Assembly (NCBI RefSeq): GCF_029502005.1
Contig: NZ_JAMQOT010000013.1
Location: 1 to 64,000, forward strand
Direction of reading: 5' to 3'
DNA: 64,000 bases
Source: Natrinema salsiterrestre
GTDB taxonomy: Archaea; Halobacteriota; Halobacteria; Halobacteriales; Natrialbaceae
The notes under the pieces are model-generated. The model had not been told where the DNA came from. It searched no databases and saw only the letters and a program-made list of their open reading frames with translations. Positions 44,251 through 52,927 of this stretch are shown here, piece after piece; the stretch's first letter is position 1, and each line of letters starts with the position of its first letter. Both the position numbers and the translations under genes were made by a program.

Positions 44251-45513
44251 TTACTTCCGAATATGCCCTAATTCGCCCTCAATGATCTGCTCGAGACGGT
44301 CGATGACTTCGTCGTAGTCCCGGAGATACGACAGCCGAGCGGGTGGACCGTCGTCCGTCTCGATGACCACTGTTCCGTATCCTCCGATTCGAGCATCGAG
44401 CCCGCGCTCGAGGGACACTCCCGTCATATCCTCGTATGCGAGTCGCCAGACCGGTTCCTCGAGCCAGTGATCGTGACAGACCAGTTGCTCGTCGTAGAAC
44501 TCGTACACCAGAGTCGCGTGTCGTGGTAATATAAACACCAATACGGGCACCACAGCGAACACCAGTGCAGTAGTGAACGAGATAAGTGGAAGAATCAGTT
44601 GAACATCCAATACGAGGGTAAATAGTGCGAAGATAAGGAAGAAGATGGCACCACCAGTATGAGAAATTAATAGCCCGTGAATCGGGCTAACTCCGAGAAT
44701 CCGCCAGATACTCGGACGGGCCGTTGCTTGCGGCTGCGTAGTCGGTCGCTCCACACGAGGTAGTGTAGTGGCCGTCACGCCAACAGCCTGGAAGTCTAAC
44801 CCACCACCGGTCTGATCTTCGAACGGGTTCACGTCGTGGTCGGTCACCTCGAACCGGTTTCGGTCACGACACCGGAACAACAATGTCATCGCGATTTTTC
44901 CGGCAACGAGTACGTATGCCAGTCCGGAACCGGTGATATCCCCATCTCGAAGCCACAATAAGACAACGACAAGAGTAACGCCTACGCCGGTCCTGAACCA
45001 CGATTGAAACGCTTGCCTCGCTGGGGCTCGATCGTACTGTTGCTTGTCAAAGTATATCTTTGCGGTCAAGAAATGTGTCCCCGCTAGGATGCCAGCGATG
45101 ACTGCAACGCTCTCGACCGTCTCGTGTGATGAATAGTAGACTGAAGATGACGGAACGAACAGCGCGAGCCCCGAAATGCAAAAAGCGGATAGAAACCCTA
45201 ACTGAGCACCAATAACTGACGCGTTTCGAACGCAGCCTGTGAGAGGCCCAATACTGAGTGTTCCATGTCGGCTCTTGAGCAACGGCTTGGAACGTGGCTG
45301 TGGCAACGGGATGTCTACAAGTCGGGCCGGAAACGTTTTTGCAATACTGACAATGGTGCCGATCACGGCCTCAATCCAGTAGACAACCAGTAGCTCGGTC
45401 ACTCCCCACTGGAAACCTACGAACCCGATCAGCGGAAGGAGATTTGCGATCATAATAGCGTACACCACCCGCAAGGGAAATGCGAAAAAGCTGTTTGCTT
45501 CTTCAGAATTCAT
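44251..45513 (-). CDS. DUF6498-like multi-pass membrane protein with PH-like C-terminal domain
   Basis: 420 aa. The first half has DUF6498 character: RVVYAIMIANLLPLIGFVGF, LLVVYWIEAVIGTIVSIAKT, later YYSSHETVESVAVIAGILAG. Six or more helices are visible. After a loop with VERPTTQPQATARPSIWRIL come two further helices (about 285-345). A soluble C-terminal domain (about 350-420) follows with LVYEFYDEQLVCHDHWLEEP and YGTVVIETDDGPPARLSYLR, resembling the PH-like (YdbT/DUF304-type) fold. It starts 64 bp after the end of the cysteine-tailed Tat protein gene, in the same direction, so the two are probably one operon. If that neighbour is a bacteriocin precursor, this protein would be the natural immunity or export candidate. 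Confidence 0.6.
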   Translation of the reverse strand: MNSEEANSFFAFPLRVVYAIMIANLLPLIGFVGFQWGVTELLVVYWIEAVIGTIVSIAKTFPARLVDIPLPQPRSKPLLKSRHGTLSIGPLTGCVRNASVIGAQLGFLSAFCISGLALFVPSSSVYYSSHETVESVAVIAGILAGTHFLTAKIYFDKQQYDRAPARQAFQSWFRTGVGVTLVVVLLWLRDGDITGSGLAYVLVAGKIAMTLLFRCRDRNRFEVTDHDVNPFEDQTGGGLDFQAVGVTATTLPRVERPTTQPQATARPSIWRILGVSPIHGLLISHTGGAIFFLIFALFTLVLDVQLILPLISFTTALVFAVVPVLVFILPRHATLVYEFYDEQLVCHDHWLEEPVWRLAYEDMTGVSLERGLDARIGGYGTVVIETDDGPPARLSYLRDYDEVIDRLEQIIEGELGHIRK

Positions 45514-45577
45514 ACTAAACGTAATATAGTGGTATTTTCACATATTCATCTCTTCTGGGTAATAGATGATAAATCTA

Positions 45578-47644
45578 TCAACAAAGATTAGCCTCGGAAC
45601 ATGTTTTTTCCAGTGCTACCTCTACTTTGTCATGTTGCACGAGCATATCTGATAAAACGTTAAAGAACACCGAACAGGTAAGACCTCCAACAGGACCCCC
45701 AAGAGCGGTACAGCCCATTGTCGCTGCTGTTCCGACCCCTTCACTAAGAGCTACTGTTCCGAAAGTTATACAACAACTGCAGGTAGTGACTTCCCCTTGT
45801 TGGTTGAATTCATTAAGAGCAGTTACGAATGGGCTAGGGGCAGCCAATGCCTTATTTAGTGCCATCGCGCCTTTCTTAGAAAAGCCTTGGAATTTACCGG
45901 CTTCATACGCCCAGTCATTGAGAGCTCCGTACCCAGACAAGCTAACTTGTACTCCGCTGTTCGCGATATCCACAGCGACATCAACACCGTCGTCGATCAT
46001 CTCTTTCACTTGATCCGGAATGAGCCAATCCGGAATATCAATGAGGCCGTTGGTGTTAACGGCTAGATCACCTACTTTCTGCGTATTTGCCTCCTGAGTG
46101 ACAGACTGCGGTGACAGCTGATCCGTATCATATTCCACAGCGGCACTTTCGAATTCTGCAGATCCTGAGGTCGTAGCCGTTCCAAGACTTTTGGTATCGA
46201 GTTGTTCTACTTGTACCCCCTCTGGAACGTTGTTTTCCGTTCGGAGCCGTTTGATGATCTGGCCTTCCACTACTTCTCCAGTGGATGTGTTCTTTGCGAT
46301 CTTTGCTGATACGATATCTTCTCCATCGACATCTGCGAGATCGAATTTAGCCCCAATGAACAGAGTTCTTTGTGCCGGATCAGCAGAGTTGCTACCTCTA
46401 CTTATGCGAAAAGCCGTTATCCCGGCCGAATCGTATCGAATCCGGCCACTCGTCGATTCCGCCCGTCTGGCGACCGCTTCGAACTCCGGTTCTCGCTCTA
46501 GCTCGGCAGCCAAGTGAAGCTTCTTGGCACGTTCGGCCGCCTCGGCCGTTACGTTTGGTTCCAAGTTAACCTCAATTCCTTCAGGGCCTTGCTGATCCTC
46601 AGGTTCCATTCGGATATTCGTTATCTGAACGTTCACTTCGGATTTATTGAGAGCTTCCGATGTAGCTGATAATTCTTTTGTGGACCCGTTAGAGGTAACA
46701 ATTGTGACTGACAGTTCCTCATCGGCCAAGGAGATACATGCTACGGTGTCGTCTTTCGGGTTGTTCTTAACAAGTCCGACATCAGGAACGACAACGAATT
46801 GGAAAGCGCCGCTGTACGAATAGGTAGTAGTCTGGGACGTTGCGGTCGCTTGAGCCATCCCGTAGTCGGTACGATCGACAACTTCACCGCCGGATTCAGT
46901 AGCGACGTCCCATCCCAGATGCAGGTAGTAATCATGCGCACTCCCAAGTGACTCGACCCTTGCACGACTGGGCTTAACCGAAGGGAGTGGGCGATCGGGA
47001 TCGATTTCGGTACCGTTCTTGACGACGACTACCTCTGAACCATCCGTTTGGCTCCCAGTATCGAGATAGGTGAGTTCGCCAGCGTACGTGATCGCATGGA
47101 ATGACCATCCATGTGTACTGTGAACCGTGCCAGTGACGCGCCGGTCGCTGGGCCGTTCTGATGTCTCAGACTCGACCTCCACACGCCCGGTCGCCGAAAT
47201 ATCATAGTCCACAGTCCCACCGGTAGCAATCACAAGCGTGTTGTGTGGGAACGTCTCGTAATCAAATGCTTCTCCATCAACCCTAACAGTAGCATCACCG
47301 GCAATATCGAAAGCAGTGAACTCACCGGTGAATGAGAATTCATGTGTCTCGTTCTCCAGCGTAGCTGAGCCGGTCCCGTTGCTGATGGTCTCGGACGGTG
47401 CATCATTCGCCGACAAGAGCCCGGTCACAGTGAATTCATACTCAACTTTACCAGAAGATTCGATTACGAGTGATCGCAACGACGTGTTATCAATAGTGCT
47501 AGGGGTTGCACTGGCATTACCGAATACCTGAGCCTCAGCAAGCGAGGAAATCGATGGTAATGCAGCGACTCCCGCGCTGGTAGCACCTATTGATTTGAGA
47601 ACATTCCGTCGTTTCACACCTTTTTCTGGCTTTTTCTTCTGCAT
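45578..47644 (-). CDS. 688-aa Tat-exported protein with halocin-C8-like Cys-rich C-terminal tail
   Basis: It opens with a twin-arginine signal, KRRNVLKSIGATSAGVAALP (about 11-30). The following ~300 residues are Thr/Ser/Asp-rich and beta-patterned (VEYEFTVTGLLSAN; YEFTVTG-like repeats near 68 and YDISATGRVEV near 145). A middle region (about 360-520) reads like a processing or adhesin domain. The last 67 residues contain 7 Cys: CSCC, TMGCTALGGPVGGLTC, then KTCSEANLC at the very end. Halocin C8 is likewise a C-terminally released, Cys-rich, Gly-rich peptide that ends in a C...AGLC-type tail. The resemblance is in pattern and ending, recalled from the family and not computed. The N-terminal domain is longer than in the known ProC8 precursor. 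Alternative: an unrelated secreted protein with a disulfide-rich tail. Confidence 0.55.
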   Translation of the reverse strand: MQKKKPEKGVKRRNVLKSIGATSAGVAALPSISSLAEAQVFGNASATPSTIDNTSLRSLVIESSGKVEYEFTVTGLLSANDAPSETISNGTGSATLENETHEFSFTGEFTAFDIAGDATVRVDGEAFDYETFPHNTLVIATGGTVDYDISATGRVEVESETSERPSDRRVTGTVHSTHGWSFHAITYAGELTYLDTGSQTDGSEVVVVKNGTEIDPDRPLPSVKPSRARVESLGSAHDYYLHLGWDVATESGGEVVDRTDYGMAQATATSQTTTYSYSGAFQFVVVPDVGLVKNNPKDDTVACISLADEELSVTIVTSNGSTKELSATSEALNKSEVNVQITNIRMEPEDQQGPEGIEVNLEPNVTAEAAERAKKLHLAAELEREPEFEAVARRAESTSGRIRYDSAGITAFRISRGSNSADPAQRTLFIGAKFDLADVDGEDIVSAKIAKNTSTGEVVEGQIIKRLRTENNVPEGVQVEQLDTKSLGTATTSGSAEFESAAVEYDTDQLSPQSVTQEANTQKVGDLAVNTNGLIDIPDWLIPDQVKEMIDDGVDVAVDIANSGVQVSLSGYGALNDWAYEAGKFQGFSKKGAMALNKALAAPSPFVTALNEFNQQGEVTTCSCCITFGTVALSEGVGTAATMGCTALGGPVGGLTCSVFFNVLSDMLVQHDKVEVALEKTCSEANLC

Positions 47645-47796
47645 GTACCATGGGATTAAATATTAGATATAAAATGTTTTTCGATTTAAAATACAATTTG
47701 AAAATAATGTCATAAAATAGCATATATGGATATATCAAGTGGTAAGTACTGCTATGTTCGAACCGAATTCACGTTCGTGATTTTGATGGGGTGCAA

Positions 47797-48043
47797 GTGA
47801 CCGGCTGGCTTACCAACCAGGCAACGCCGGAGGACTGTACGGACATCGAGCCGGTCGTGCTGCTGGCCGTCAGTGCTCTTGAGATCATTACTGGTTGCCC
47901 CGCTGGCAACCGCTCCGATCGCTGCTGAAGAAATTCAGGGCTACGAGTGGGTCAACGAAGAACTGTGTATTAGCTCGGGGAACAACGTCCTCGATGCAGC
48001 TCATGCCCCTGGTCTTCGGCATGACCTTCGAGCACTTCGATGA
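47797..48043 (+). other. possible decayed coding fragment in gene-free interval 47645-48073
   Basis: Plus-strand frame 47797-47928 reads [20 protein letters not shown] and [13 protein letters not shown]. After a shift, 47921-48043 reads [20 protein letters not shown] and NNVLDAAHAP. Both have protein-like composition, but I cannot assign a family. The rest of the interval is AT-rich and may hold the promoter of the Tat-protein gene. Confidence 0.25.
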
Positions 48044-48073
48044 GTGCCTCGCTTCGGTCTTCTTGACTCATAT

Positions 48074-48529
48074 TCAGGCTGATCCCATCCGGGAGCTCGC
48101 GTCAGTGTCGACGTCGTCGTTCTCGTACGCTGCTCGCCACATCGCATGGACGGCACGAGTGACGAGTGACACCTCGGTCACGTCGATACAGGACGGCTCG
48201 GCGGCCGTCGTAGCGGCCTTAGACGGGGGATGGAAATGGATCTCCGAGGAGTGTGTATTCGGGTGGCGATCGAAGCGCCAGTTGACGTCGTCGCTATCGA
48301 CGTAGTGAAACGAATACATTCCCAGTTCGCTCCACTGGATATCGAGCCGAGCGTTCTCGGCGTCGCCGAGCCCATCACTGAGACTGATCTGCAGTTCCGT
48401 GGGAGCGACGACGTCATCGTACGAGGTTGCGTCGACTAACGGCTCAAGCTCGAGCCAGAGATCACGAATTCGTTGGAGCGCCGGGAGATAGATCGGCCCA
48501 AATTCGCCGGCACGGTCGTCCTCGCTCAT
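48074..48529 (-). CDS. protein of unknown function coupled to wHTH gene (toxin-like layout)
   Basis: 151 aa from ATG 48529. LPALQRIRDLWLELEPLVDA opens the protein, and DDVNWRFDRHPNTHSSEIHF and HPPSKAATT follow. The W-R-F-D-x-H-P...HFHPP pattern recalls small haloarchaeal DUF6516-type proteins, proposed as toxins; I hold this tentatively. It overlaps the end of the upstream wHTH gene by 4 nt (ATGA), so the pair is co-translated as in toxin-antitoxin or regulator-effector modules. Confidence 0.55.
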   Translation of the reverse strand: MSEDDRAGEFGPIYLPALQRIRDLWLELEPLVDATSYDDVVAPTELQISLSDGLGDAENARLDIQWSELGMYSFHYVDSDDVNWRFDRHPNTHSSEIHFHPPSKAATTAAEPSCIDVTEVSLVTRAVHAMWRAAYENDDVDTDASSRMGSA

Positions 48530-49038
48530 ACGGCAAGCTGGTGGCTGGCCTCGTCGTAGGCGAGTGCCGCCTGGGCGACGGCGAGATTCTGCCGTGTCGT
48601 TCGCCACGTGGTGAGGTCGTCCCAGCCCTCCGTCTCGTCGGCGTCGAGTTGCTGACTGAGCTCTTCAGGCGACACCACGTCGTAACGGTCCTCATAGCGC
48701 CGGATCTCGGCCTTCATGTCCTTGATGCCCTCAAGCAACTCCGGCCGATCGGCTTCCTCACGAAGCTCGCGGATCCGGGACATCAAAACTCGGTCGCTGT
48801 TTCGCTTGTACAGCGTCGTTTGGCCCTCTTGTTCCGTCTCGGCAAACCCGGTGTTTACAAGCGCCTTGCAGTGTCGACGTGCCGTCGGTTCGCTCACGAG
48901 GGCGCGGTCGGCGATATCGGCTGCCGACTGCCCATCGTGGGTCTGTTCGACGATTTCGTACACCCGCTCGAACGGCGTGGTGTCTTCTTTCCAGTCCGCT
49001 TTGACCTGCTCGTTGACGTCGTCCCACGTCTCGGTCAT
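48526..49038 (-). CDS. winged-helix protein (DUF7342-like)
   Basis: 170 aa from ATG 49038. An N-terminal wHTH is visible: TPFERVYEIVEQTHDGQSAA, then DIADRALVSEPTARRHCKAL and VNTGFAETEQEGQTTLYKRN. A helical domain follows (RIRELREEADRPELLEGIKD; DDLTTWRTTRQNLAVAQAAL). This arrangement is what I know as DUF7342 in haloarchaeal plasmids. Its stop overlaps the start of the downstream gene (ATGA at 48526-48529). Confidence 0.7.
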   Translation of the reverse strand: MTETWDDVNEQVKADWKEDTTPFERVYEIVEQTHDGQSAADIADRALVSEPTARRHCKALVNTGFAETEQEGQTTLYKRNSDRVLMSRIRELREEADRPELLEGIKDMKAEIRRYEDRYDVVSPEELSQQLDADETEGWDDLTTWRTTRQNLAVAQAALAYDEASHQLAV

Positions 49039-49234
49039 ACTGGGTGCTACGCGATCGAGGAACAAATAGTTTCCTGAGAAAAATATCTAACGGTAGCGAT
49101 TGTACAGGAGTGTTGTCGGGCTACCTGCTCCGCTAACGTCTCGAGATGCATCCGGACCGTAGTTGACGTGGCGTTTCCGGACTCGGAAACATCACTTTGT
49201 GTCACCCGCTGCCCCCGTTCCTACCCCGCCTTTA

Positions 49235-49368
49235 AGGCCACAGTCTTCGCAGACCGTTTCGACCGCGTTCGTCGTGACTCATCCGTCGCATTTGGGGCAT
49301 TGGTTCGGACTCGAATCTGCTTGCACATCCTCGTCGAAGCCAGTTTCGTAGATGTCTCTAGTTGTCAT
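49235..49368 (-). pseudogene. TFB (transcription factor IIB), N-terminal zinc-ribbon remnant
   Basis: From ATG 49368 the minus strand reads MTTRDIYETGFDEDVQ, then NQCPKCDG, a TGA stop (49279-49281), then VTTNAVETVCEDCGL. In intact haloarchaeal TFBs the ribbon continues CPxCDGRVTTN, so the stop looks like CGA to TGA. After CEDCGL the sequence leaves the family altogether. Only about 44 codons of a roughly 300-codon gene remain. The surrounding interval 49039-49577 has no other gene; 49480-49540 is a GC-rich stretch with GCGAGC-type repeats. Confidence 0.8.
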
Positions 49369-49577
49369 CGTTCTCACCGTGGTCAGGGACCCCATTAGTT
49401 CGGCGAGTTCCTCACCTCTTGAGGAGACAATAGACTCTATAGGGGATCCTCGCCGGGGTCAGACCGTTTTTCAAGGTCGTGGCTGCGTGCGCAGCGAAGC
49501 GAGCACGGAGCGGAGGGTGGGATGGCGGGGTTTGGGTCGGTCCGGCACACACCAAAAAAGAAGGCTGCTCCGACTGG

Positions 49578-50067
49578 CTATTCTTCCCACCACCGACCGC
49601 GTTCGGGGAACATAACGGTGCTCCAGCCGGTTAGAGCGACTGAGACGCGCCCATTGTACCAGTTCTTCGCCGCCCCGTGAATGCGAACGCGTTCACCCTC
49701 TTCGATCTAGGGTTGGTCACTCGCGACCCACGACGTCAGCTTCGTTTTCCCACTATCGTCCTCAATGAGTCCGACTTGTTGAATGCTCGGCGAGTCGCTC
49801 TCCCACAGGGTCGTCACGCGACCGTCGATACTCACCTCCTTGCGATCGACGTCCTCGAGCTTCCCGATGGGAACAACCTGTCCCGGCGCCGTCTGCAACT
49901 CCTCGAACACCCGCACGACCGCACTCGTCACGTCCGTGCCGTCGACGATTGCTTCGGCCAGCCGTCGACTGATCGCCGCACGCGACCAGCCATCTAACTG
50001 CGTCGCGAGTCGGTCCGCTTCCACGTTTACTGTCGCCAGTTCATCTAGTACAAAGAATATACCCCAT
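49578..50067 (-). pseudogene. RPA/OB-fold ssDNA-binding-type protein, broken by frameshift and TAG
   Basis: The body reads VLDELATVNVEADRLATQLD, then GWSRAAISRRLAEAIVDGTD, VVPIGKLEDVDRKEVSIDGR (OB-fold strand 1) and VGLIEDDSGKTKLTSWVASD. After DQP comes TAG (49707-49709), then IEEGERVRIHGAAKNWYNGR and VSVALTGWSTVMFPERGRWW to TAG 49578-49580. The intact family, as I recall it, has Trp at the stop position. The natural ATG at 50067 is one frame off from the body, so the N-terminus is frameshifted too. GTG 50024 could still start a truncated product. Confidence 0.75.
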
Positions 50068-50086
50068 TAGTCATCGAAAGAGAACT

Positions 50087-51319
50087 ATGATGAGAGACGA
50101 GTATACAAGGCGGACAATCCTAGGATATCTCGCAGGGGGCACGTTCGCCGGAATCAGTGGCTGTCTGGAGGTGTTCTCGGAGAACGGAACCAGTCCCAAA
50201 TCCGAAGGCGAGAACTGGAAGACTGTCTCACCAAAGCCGTTCACCGAGGTTTCCAAACCCCGCTCTCCAGTAGCCACACTCGGCAGCTCCGACCGATCGG
50301 AATCGTTCGGGCAGGAGGTCGCTACGACGGGTGATACTGTCTTTGTCGGCGTGCCCCAAGCTGCTCCCGATGGCGTCAAAAAAGCCGGAATCGTGGCCGT
50401 CTTTGAACGATCGGGGACTGGATGGGAGCAGACAGCGACGCTGACTGGTCGGAAACACAAACGCGACTATTTCGGCGGACAGATCGCAGCCAGCGGGTCG
50501 ACGCTGCTGGTCGGCAACGAGTACAACTATTCGGGGACGTCGCGAATTCCCGTGTCGGTGTTCGAGCGATCGAACGGTGACGGCTGGCAACTGACGACGG
50601 AGCTAACCGAGGGCGTCTACATCGAATCAATGGCGGTGGCCGATGATACGGCTGTCCTGCGGACAGCAGACAGCGACGGGCTCGTAGATGTCTTCGAGCG
50701 CGAAAGCAGGGAATGGAGGCGGCGACAGACGCTGTCTGATACTAGTCGGGATGACGGACGGATCGTCAGATCAATCGCGACTGATGGCAAGACGATACTG
50801 GTCGGAGCGCCACCGAAGTCAGGACCGAAGCGTCGACGCACGGGATCGGGCGTCGTTCACGTCTTCAGCCGATCGAGCGGTACCTGGAGTCATCGGACGA
50901 CTCTCTCCGGAGCGACAGGGAAGGATCACTTCGGCTGGTCGGTCTCGGTGGTCAATGGGAAGGCATTGATCGGCGATTATATCAACGATACAGCGTACGT
51001 GTTCGGCCTCTCAGATGAACAATGGTCTCGCGAGCAGATGTACACTGCAACCAGTGGTGGCTCACATCAGTATTTCGGTAACACAGTCGCAATAGATGGC
51101 GATACGTTGCTCGTCGGCGCACCGCATGCTCAGTTCGGCGACTCGGTCGGTGCGGTTTACAACCTCGATCAGCCGTCTAGTACAAACGAATCGCGAGGAA
51201 TATATTTCACAGCGCCCGATACGACCGAGCAGTTCGGCGACGCGATAGCGACCAGGAACGGAACGACGATCGTCGCAGGCAGAGATTCCGAGGAGAGTTT
51301 TGTCTATATTTACGAGTAG
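50087..51319 (+). CDS. Tat lipoprotein with FG-GAP/beta-propeller repeats
   Basis: 410 aa; ATG 50087 or 50090. A Tat-like signal TRRTILGYLAGGTFAGISGC leads to a lipobox Cys (about 26). At least six repeats of the form 'FG..VA..GDT..VG.P......G.V.VF.R....W....L' follow: ESFGQEVATTGDTVFVGVPQ, DYFGGQIAASGSTLLVGNEY, DHFGWSVSVVNGKALIGDYI, QYFGNTVAIDGDTLLVGAPH, EQFGDAIATRNGTTIVAGRD. These FG-GAP-type blades form an extracellular beta-propeller, often involved in adhesion or ligand binding. It is monocistronic, 20 bp after the broken OB-fold gene on the other strand. Confidence 0.75.
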   Translation: MMRDEYTRRTILGYLAGGTFAGISGCLEVFSENGTSPKSEGENWKTVSPKPFTEVSKPRSPVATLGSSDRSESFGQEVATTGDTVFVGVPQAAPDGVKKAGIVAVFERSGTGWEQTATLTGRKHKRDYFGGQIAASGSTLLVGNEYNYSGTSRIPVSVFERSNGDGWQLTTELTEGVYIESMAVADDTAVLRTADSDGLVDVFERESREWRRRQTLSDTSRDDGRIVRSIATDGKTILVGAPPKSGPKRRRTGSGVVHVFSRSSGTWSHRTTLSGATGKDHFGWSVSVVNGKALIGDYINDTAYVFGLSDEQWSREQMYTATSGGSHQYFGNTVAIDGDTLLVGAPHAQFGDSVGAVYNLDQPSSTNESRGIYFTAPDTTEQFGDAIATRNGTTIVAGRDSEESFVYIYE

Positions 51320-51429
51320 TGACTTGCGGTCGCTCTCAGAACGCGAATCCTCTGAATTCAGCAAACGCTGACACTATGTTCGAAAAGCGAGTGTTAGAGA
51401 ATCGATATCTACTCTAGGTACTCAGAGCA

Positions 51430-51632
51430 TCCGTCTTGGTCGTCTTCCGACAGCTGGCCTCGTTGAGGCAAGCCGCCAAGGGAAAACAAAGCAGATTCGA
51501 CTGTCGGACGCAAAGGCGCTCGTCGTATACGGACTCCTCGTCCACCTCGGGAACGGTGTCTATGATATCACCCGTAAGGGGGAGCAGTACCTTACCGGTG
51601 AGCTCGATGCTCGCAACCTCGAGGCCGAATGA
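51430..51632 (+). pseudogene. winged-helix regulator (PhiH1-repressor-like), C-terminal fragment with frameshift
   Basis: One frame gives VVFRQLASLRQAAKGK. A one-base shift in AAAACAAAG (about 51486) gives KQIRLSDAKALVVYGLLVHL, then GNGVYDITRKGEQYLTGELD and the stop TGA 51630-51632. The YDITRKGEQYLTGELD end is the wing and closing strand typical of haloarchaeal phage-repressor-like wHTH proteins. The N-terminal half is missing. Confidence 0.6.
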
Positions 51633-51659
51633 ATTCAGCTGGCGACAACCTCGGCCGGC

Positions 51660-51859
51660 GGATAAGGCGATTCTGCTGGCGTGACCACTCACAATCGTTG
51701 CGCGTCCGAACATACTCGGCCCAGCGCTTGATCATGGCACGCCGTCGCTCCGTGTTCCGGCGTTGATCGTCCTCAAACTCCTGTGAGTTCAGCATCGTAG
51801 TCTTCAACTCCAAGCTCTTTGGCGTACGTTTCGAGCTGCTCGGTGTTAAATTGTTTCTC
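51660..51859 (-). pseudogene. plasmid-type helical protein, frameshifted
   Basis: The minus strand reads EKQFNTEQLETYAKELGVED, YDAELTG. After a one-base shift it reads FEDDQRRNTERRRAMIKRWA and EYVRTRNDCEWSRQQNRLI. I recognise the two halves as one short haloarchaeal plasmid protein. No start codon precedes EKQF in frame. Function unknown. Confidence 0.5.
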
Positions 51860-51914
51860 AAAAGACAAATACAGTCCTTTCCACCCAGATACGTCTGTAA
51901 CGTTCGATTGGGGC

Positions 51915-52481
51915 TTACTCGAGGAGATCTCGCAACTGAGCGACGTAGGGGCTGTTTTCCCAACTCCGATGTGGACTAATCGTTGTCAACAACTTCCGGG
52001 CTTCGTCGCTGGTCATATAGCCGTTCCGAGCATAGTCGCAGATGAGCCGCGGTGTCGGGACGATACGCGGCCCTTTGAGCACAGCGTGAATCAGTGGGAA
52101 GTTCGTGCCGCCAAATTCGTCGGTGAGAAACCCGTCGACGTCGAGCGCGTTCGCGAGGACGATGCCATCAGTTTCGCCGTCATCGAGGCCGAACGTCGGT
52201 CGCGCGTCTGGGGTGTCGTCGTGCGCATACGGATCTTCGACCGTGTAGTGGCCACGGGCCGCGAGGACGTTACTCGCGGCTGCGGCGTGGATGTCCTGAT
52301 ACTGCGTGATGTCGCGGAGTTCTGCGACTACTTCTGGAGGGACGAACACGTCACAGGAGGTGAGCAGGTATTGGTACGGGTCGGGAACATCGGTACCGAT
52401 GGCTGCATCTGCACGGGGCACTGCGAGACTGACGAGCGCACTCGTATCGGCGACGACTGTTCGCAGTCGTGGACCGCTCAT
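51915..52481 (-). CDS. PIN-domain ribonuclease, VapC-type toxin
   Basis: 188 aa. The PIN core is VVADTSALVSLAV (Asp at about 11), VVAELRDI (Glu at about 55), LDDGETDGIVLANAL (Asp at about 100-104) and GFLTDEFGGTN (Asp at about 121). These are the four acidic positions of PIN nucleases. The start overlaps the RHH antitoxin stop by 4 nt (ATGA at 52478-52481), so toxin translation depends on the antitoxin. Unlike short VapC proteins (about 130 aa), it carries extra loops and a helical tail (MTSDEARKLLTTISPHRSWE) that is mirrored in the second module at 53295. Confidence 0.82.
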   Translation of the reverse strand: MSGPRLRTVVADTSALVSLAVPRADAAIGTDVPDPYQYLLTSCDVFVPPEVVAELRDITQYQDIHAAAASNVLAARGHYTVEDPYAHDDTPDARPTFGLDDGETDGIVLANALDVDGFLTDEFGGTNFPLIHAVLKGPRIVPTPRLICDYARNGYMTSDEARKLLTTISPHRSWENSPYVAQLRDLLE

Positions 52482-52834
52482 CGATCGTCGTCGACCGTCG
52501 TCACATCCCCATCGTAGACGTCGACGTCATCGGGGGTGCCGAGATCGAGTGGTTCGCCCTCGAGATCCGCTTTGAGGAGGCGGAGCCGCTGGGCGGTCTC
52601 GGCGCCGACCAACTGCTTGACCGTCTCGAACTCGAGTTGACCGTCGTAGTACTTCGTCGCGACCAGCTCCTGGAACGTCTCACTGTCGGCCGTATCTTCG
52701 ATGTACTCGCGAATAGCCTCGACAAGCAGATCCGTCCGATCTTTGTCGAAGAGCTCCGCGATCGCGTCCAGCCGGTCGACGAGATACTCCGGCGACTGGA
52801 AGTGAACCCGTCGCGGATCGTCGCTTGCACTCAT
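52478..52834 (-). CDS. ribbon-helix-helix antitoxin of PIN module 1
   Basis: 118 aa from ATG 52834. RVHFQSPEYLVDRLDAIAEL, then FDKDRTDLLVEAIREYIEDT form the RHH DNA-binding fold. The C-terminal helical region (FQELVATKYYDGQLEFETVK) would bind the toxin. It is clearly related to the antitoxin at 53808 (YYDDEITFEQLKALVG against YYDGQLEFETVKQLVG). A perfect 10-bp-arm palindrome begins one base upstream of the start codon and is the likely auto-operator. Confidence 0.82.
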   Translation of the reverse strand: MSASDDPRRVHFQSPEYLVDRLDAIAELFDKDRTDLLVEAIREYIEDTADSETFQELVATKYYDGQLEFETVKQLVGAETAQRLRLLKADLEGEPLDLGTPDDVDVYDGDVTTVDDDR

Positions 52835-52859
52835 CCTATGTGCAAGTTCTGCACATAGG
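52835..52859. promoter_or_regulatory. palindromic operator of PIN module 1
   Basis: CCTATGTGCA, a 5-bp spacer AGTTC, then TGCACATAGG: a perfect inverted repeat with 10-bp arms. It touches the antitoxin start codon. The position fits RHH autorepression of a leaderless or near-leaderless transcript. Confidence 0.65.
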
Positions 52860-52927
52860 CCCATAACGGTTTCGGGGATTGCACAGAGCTTGCCCCATCA
52901 ACATTCTGGCGACAGGAATCAATCTCG

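Noticed and set aside
47895-48305. 136-codon plus-strand frame
   Set aside because: It overlaps the minus-strand gene at 48074-48529 and lacks haloarchaeal composition.
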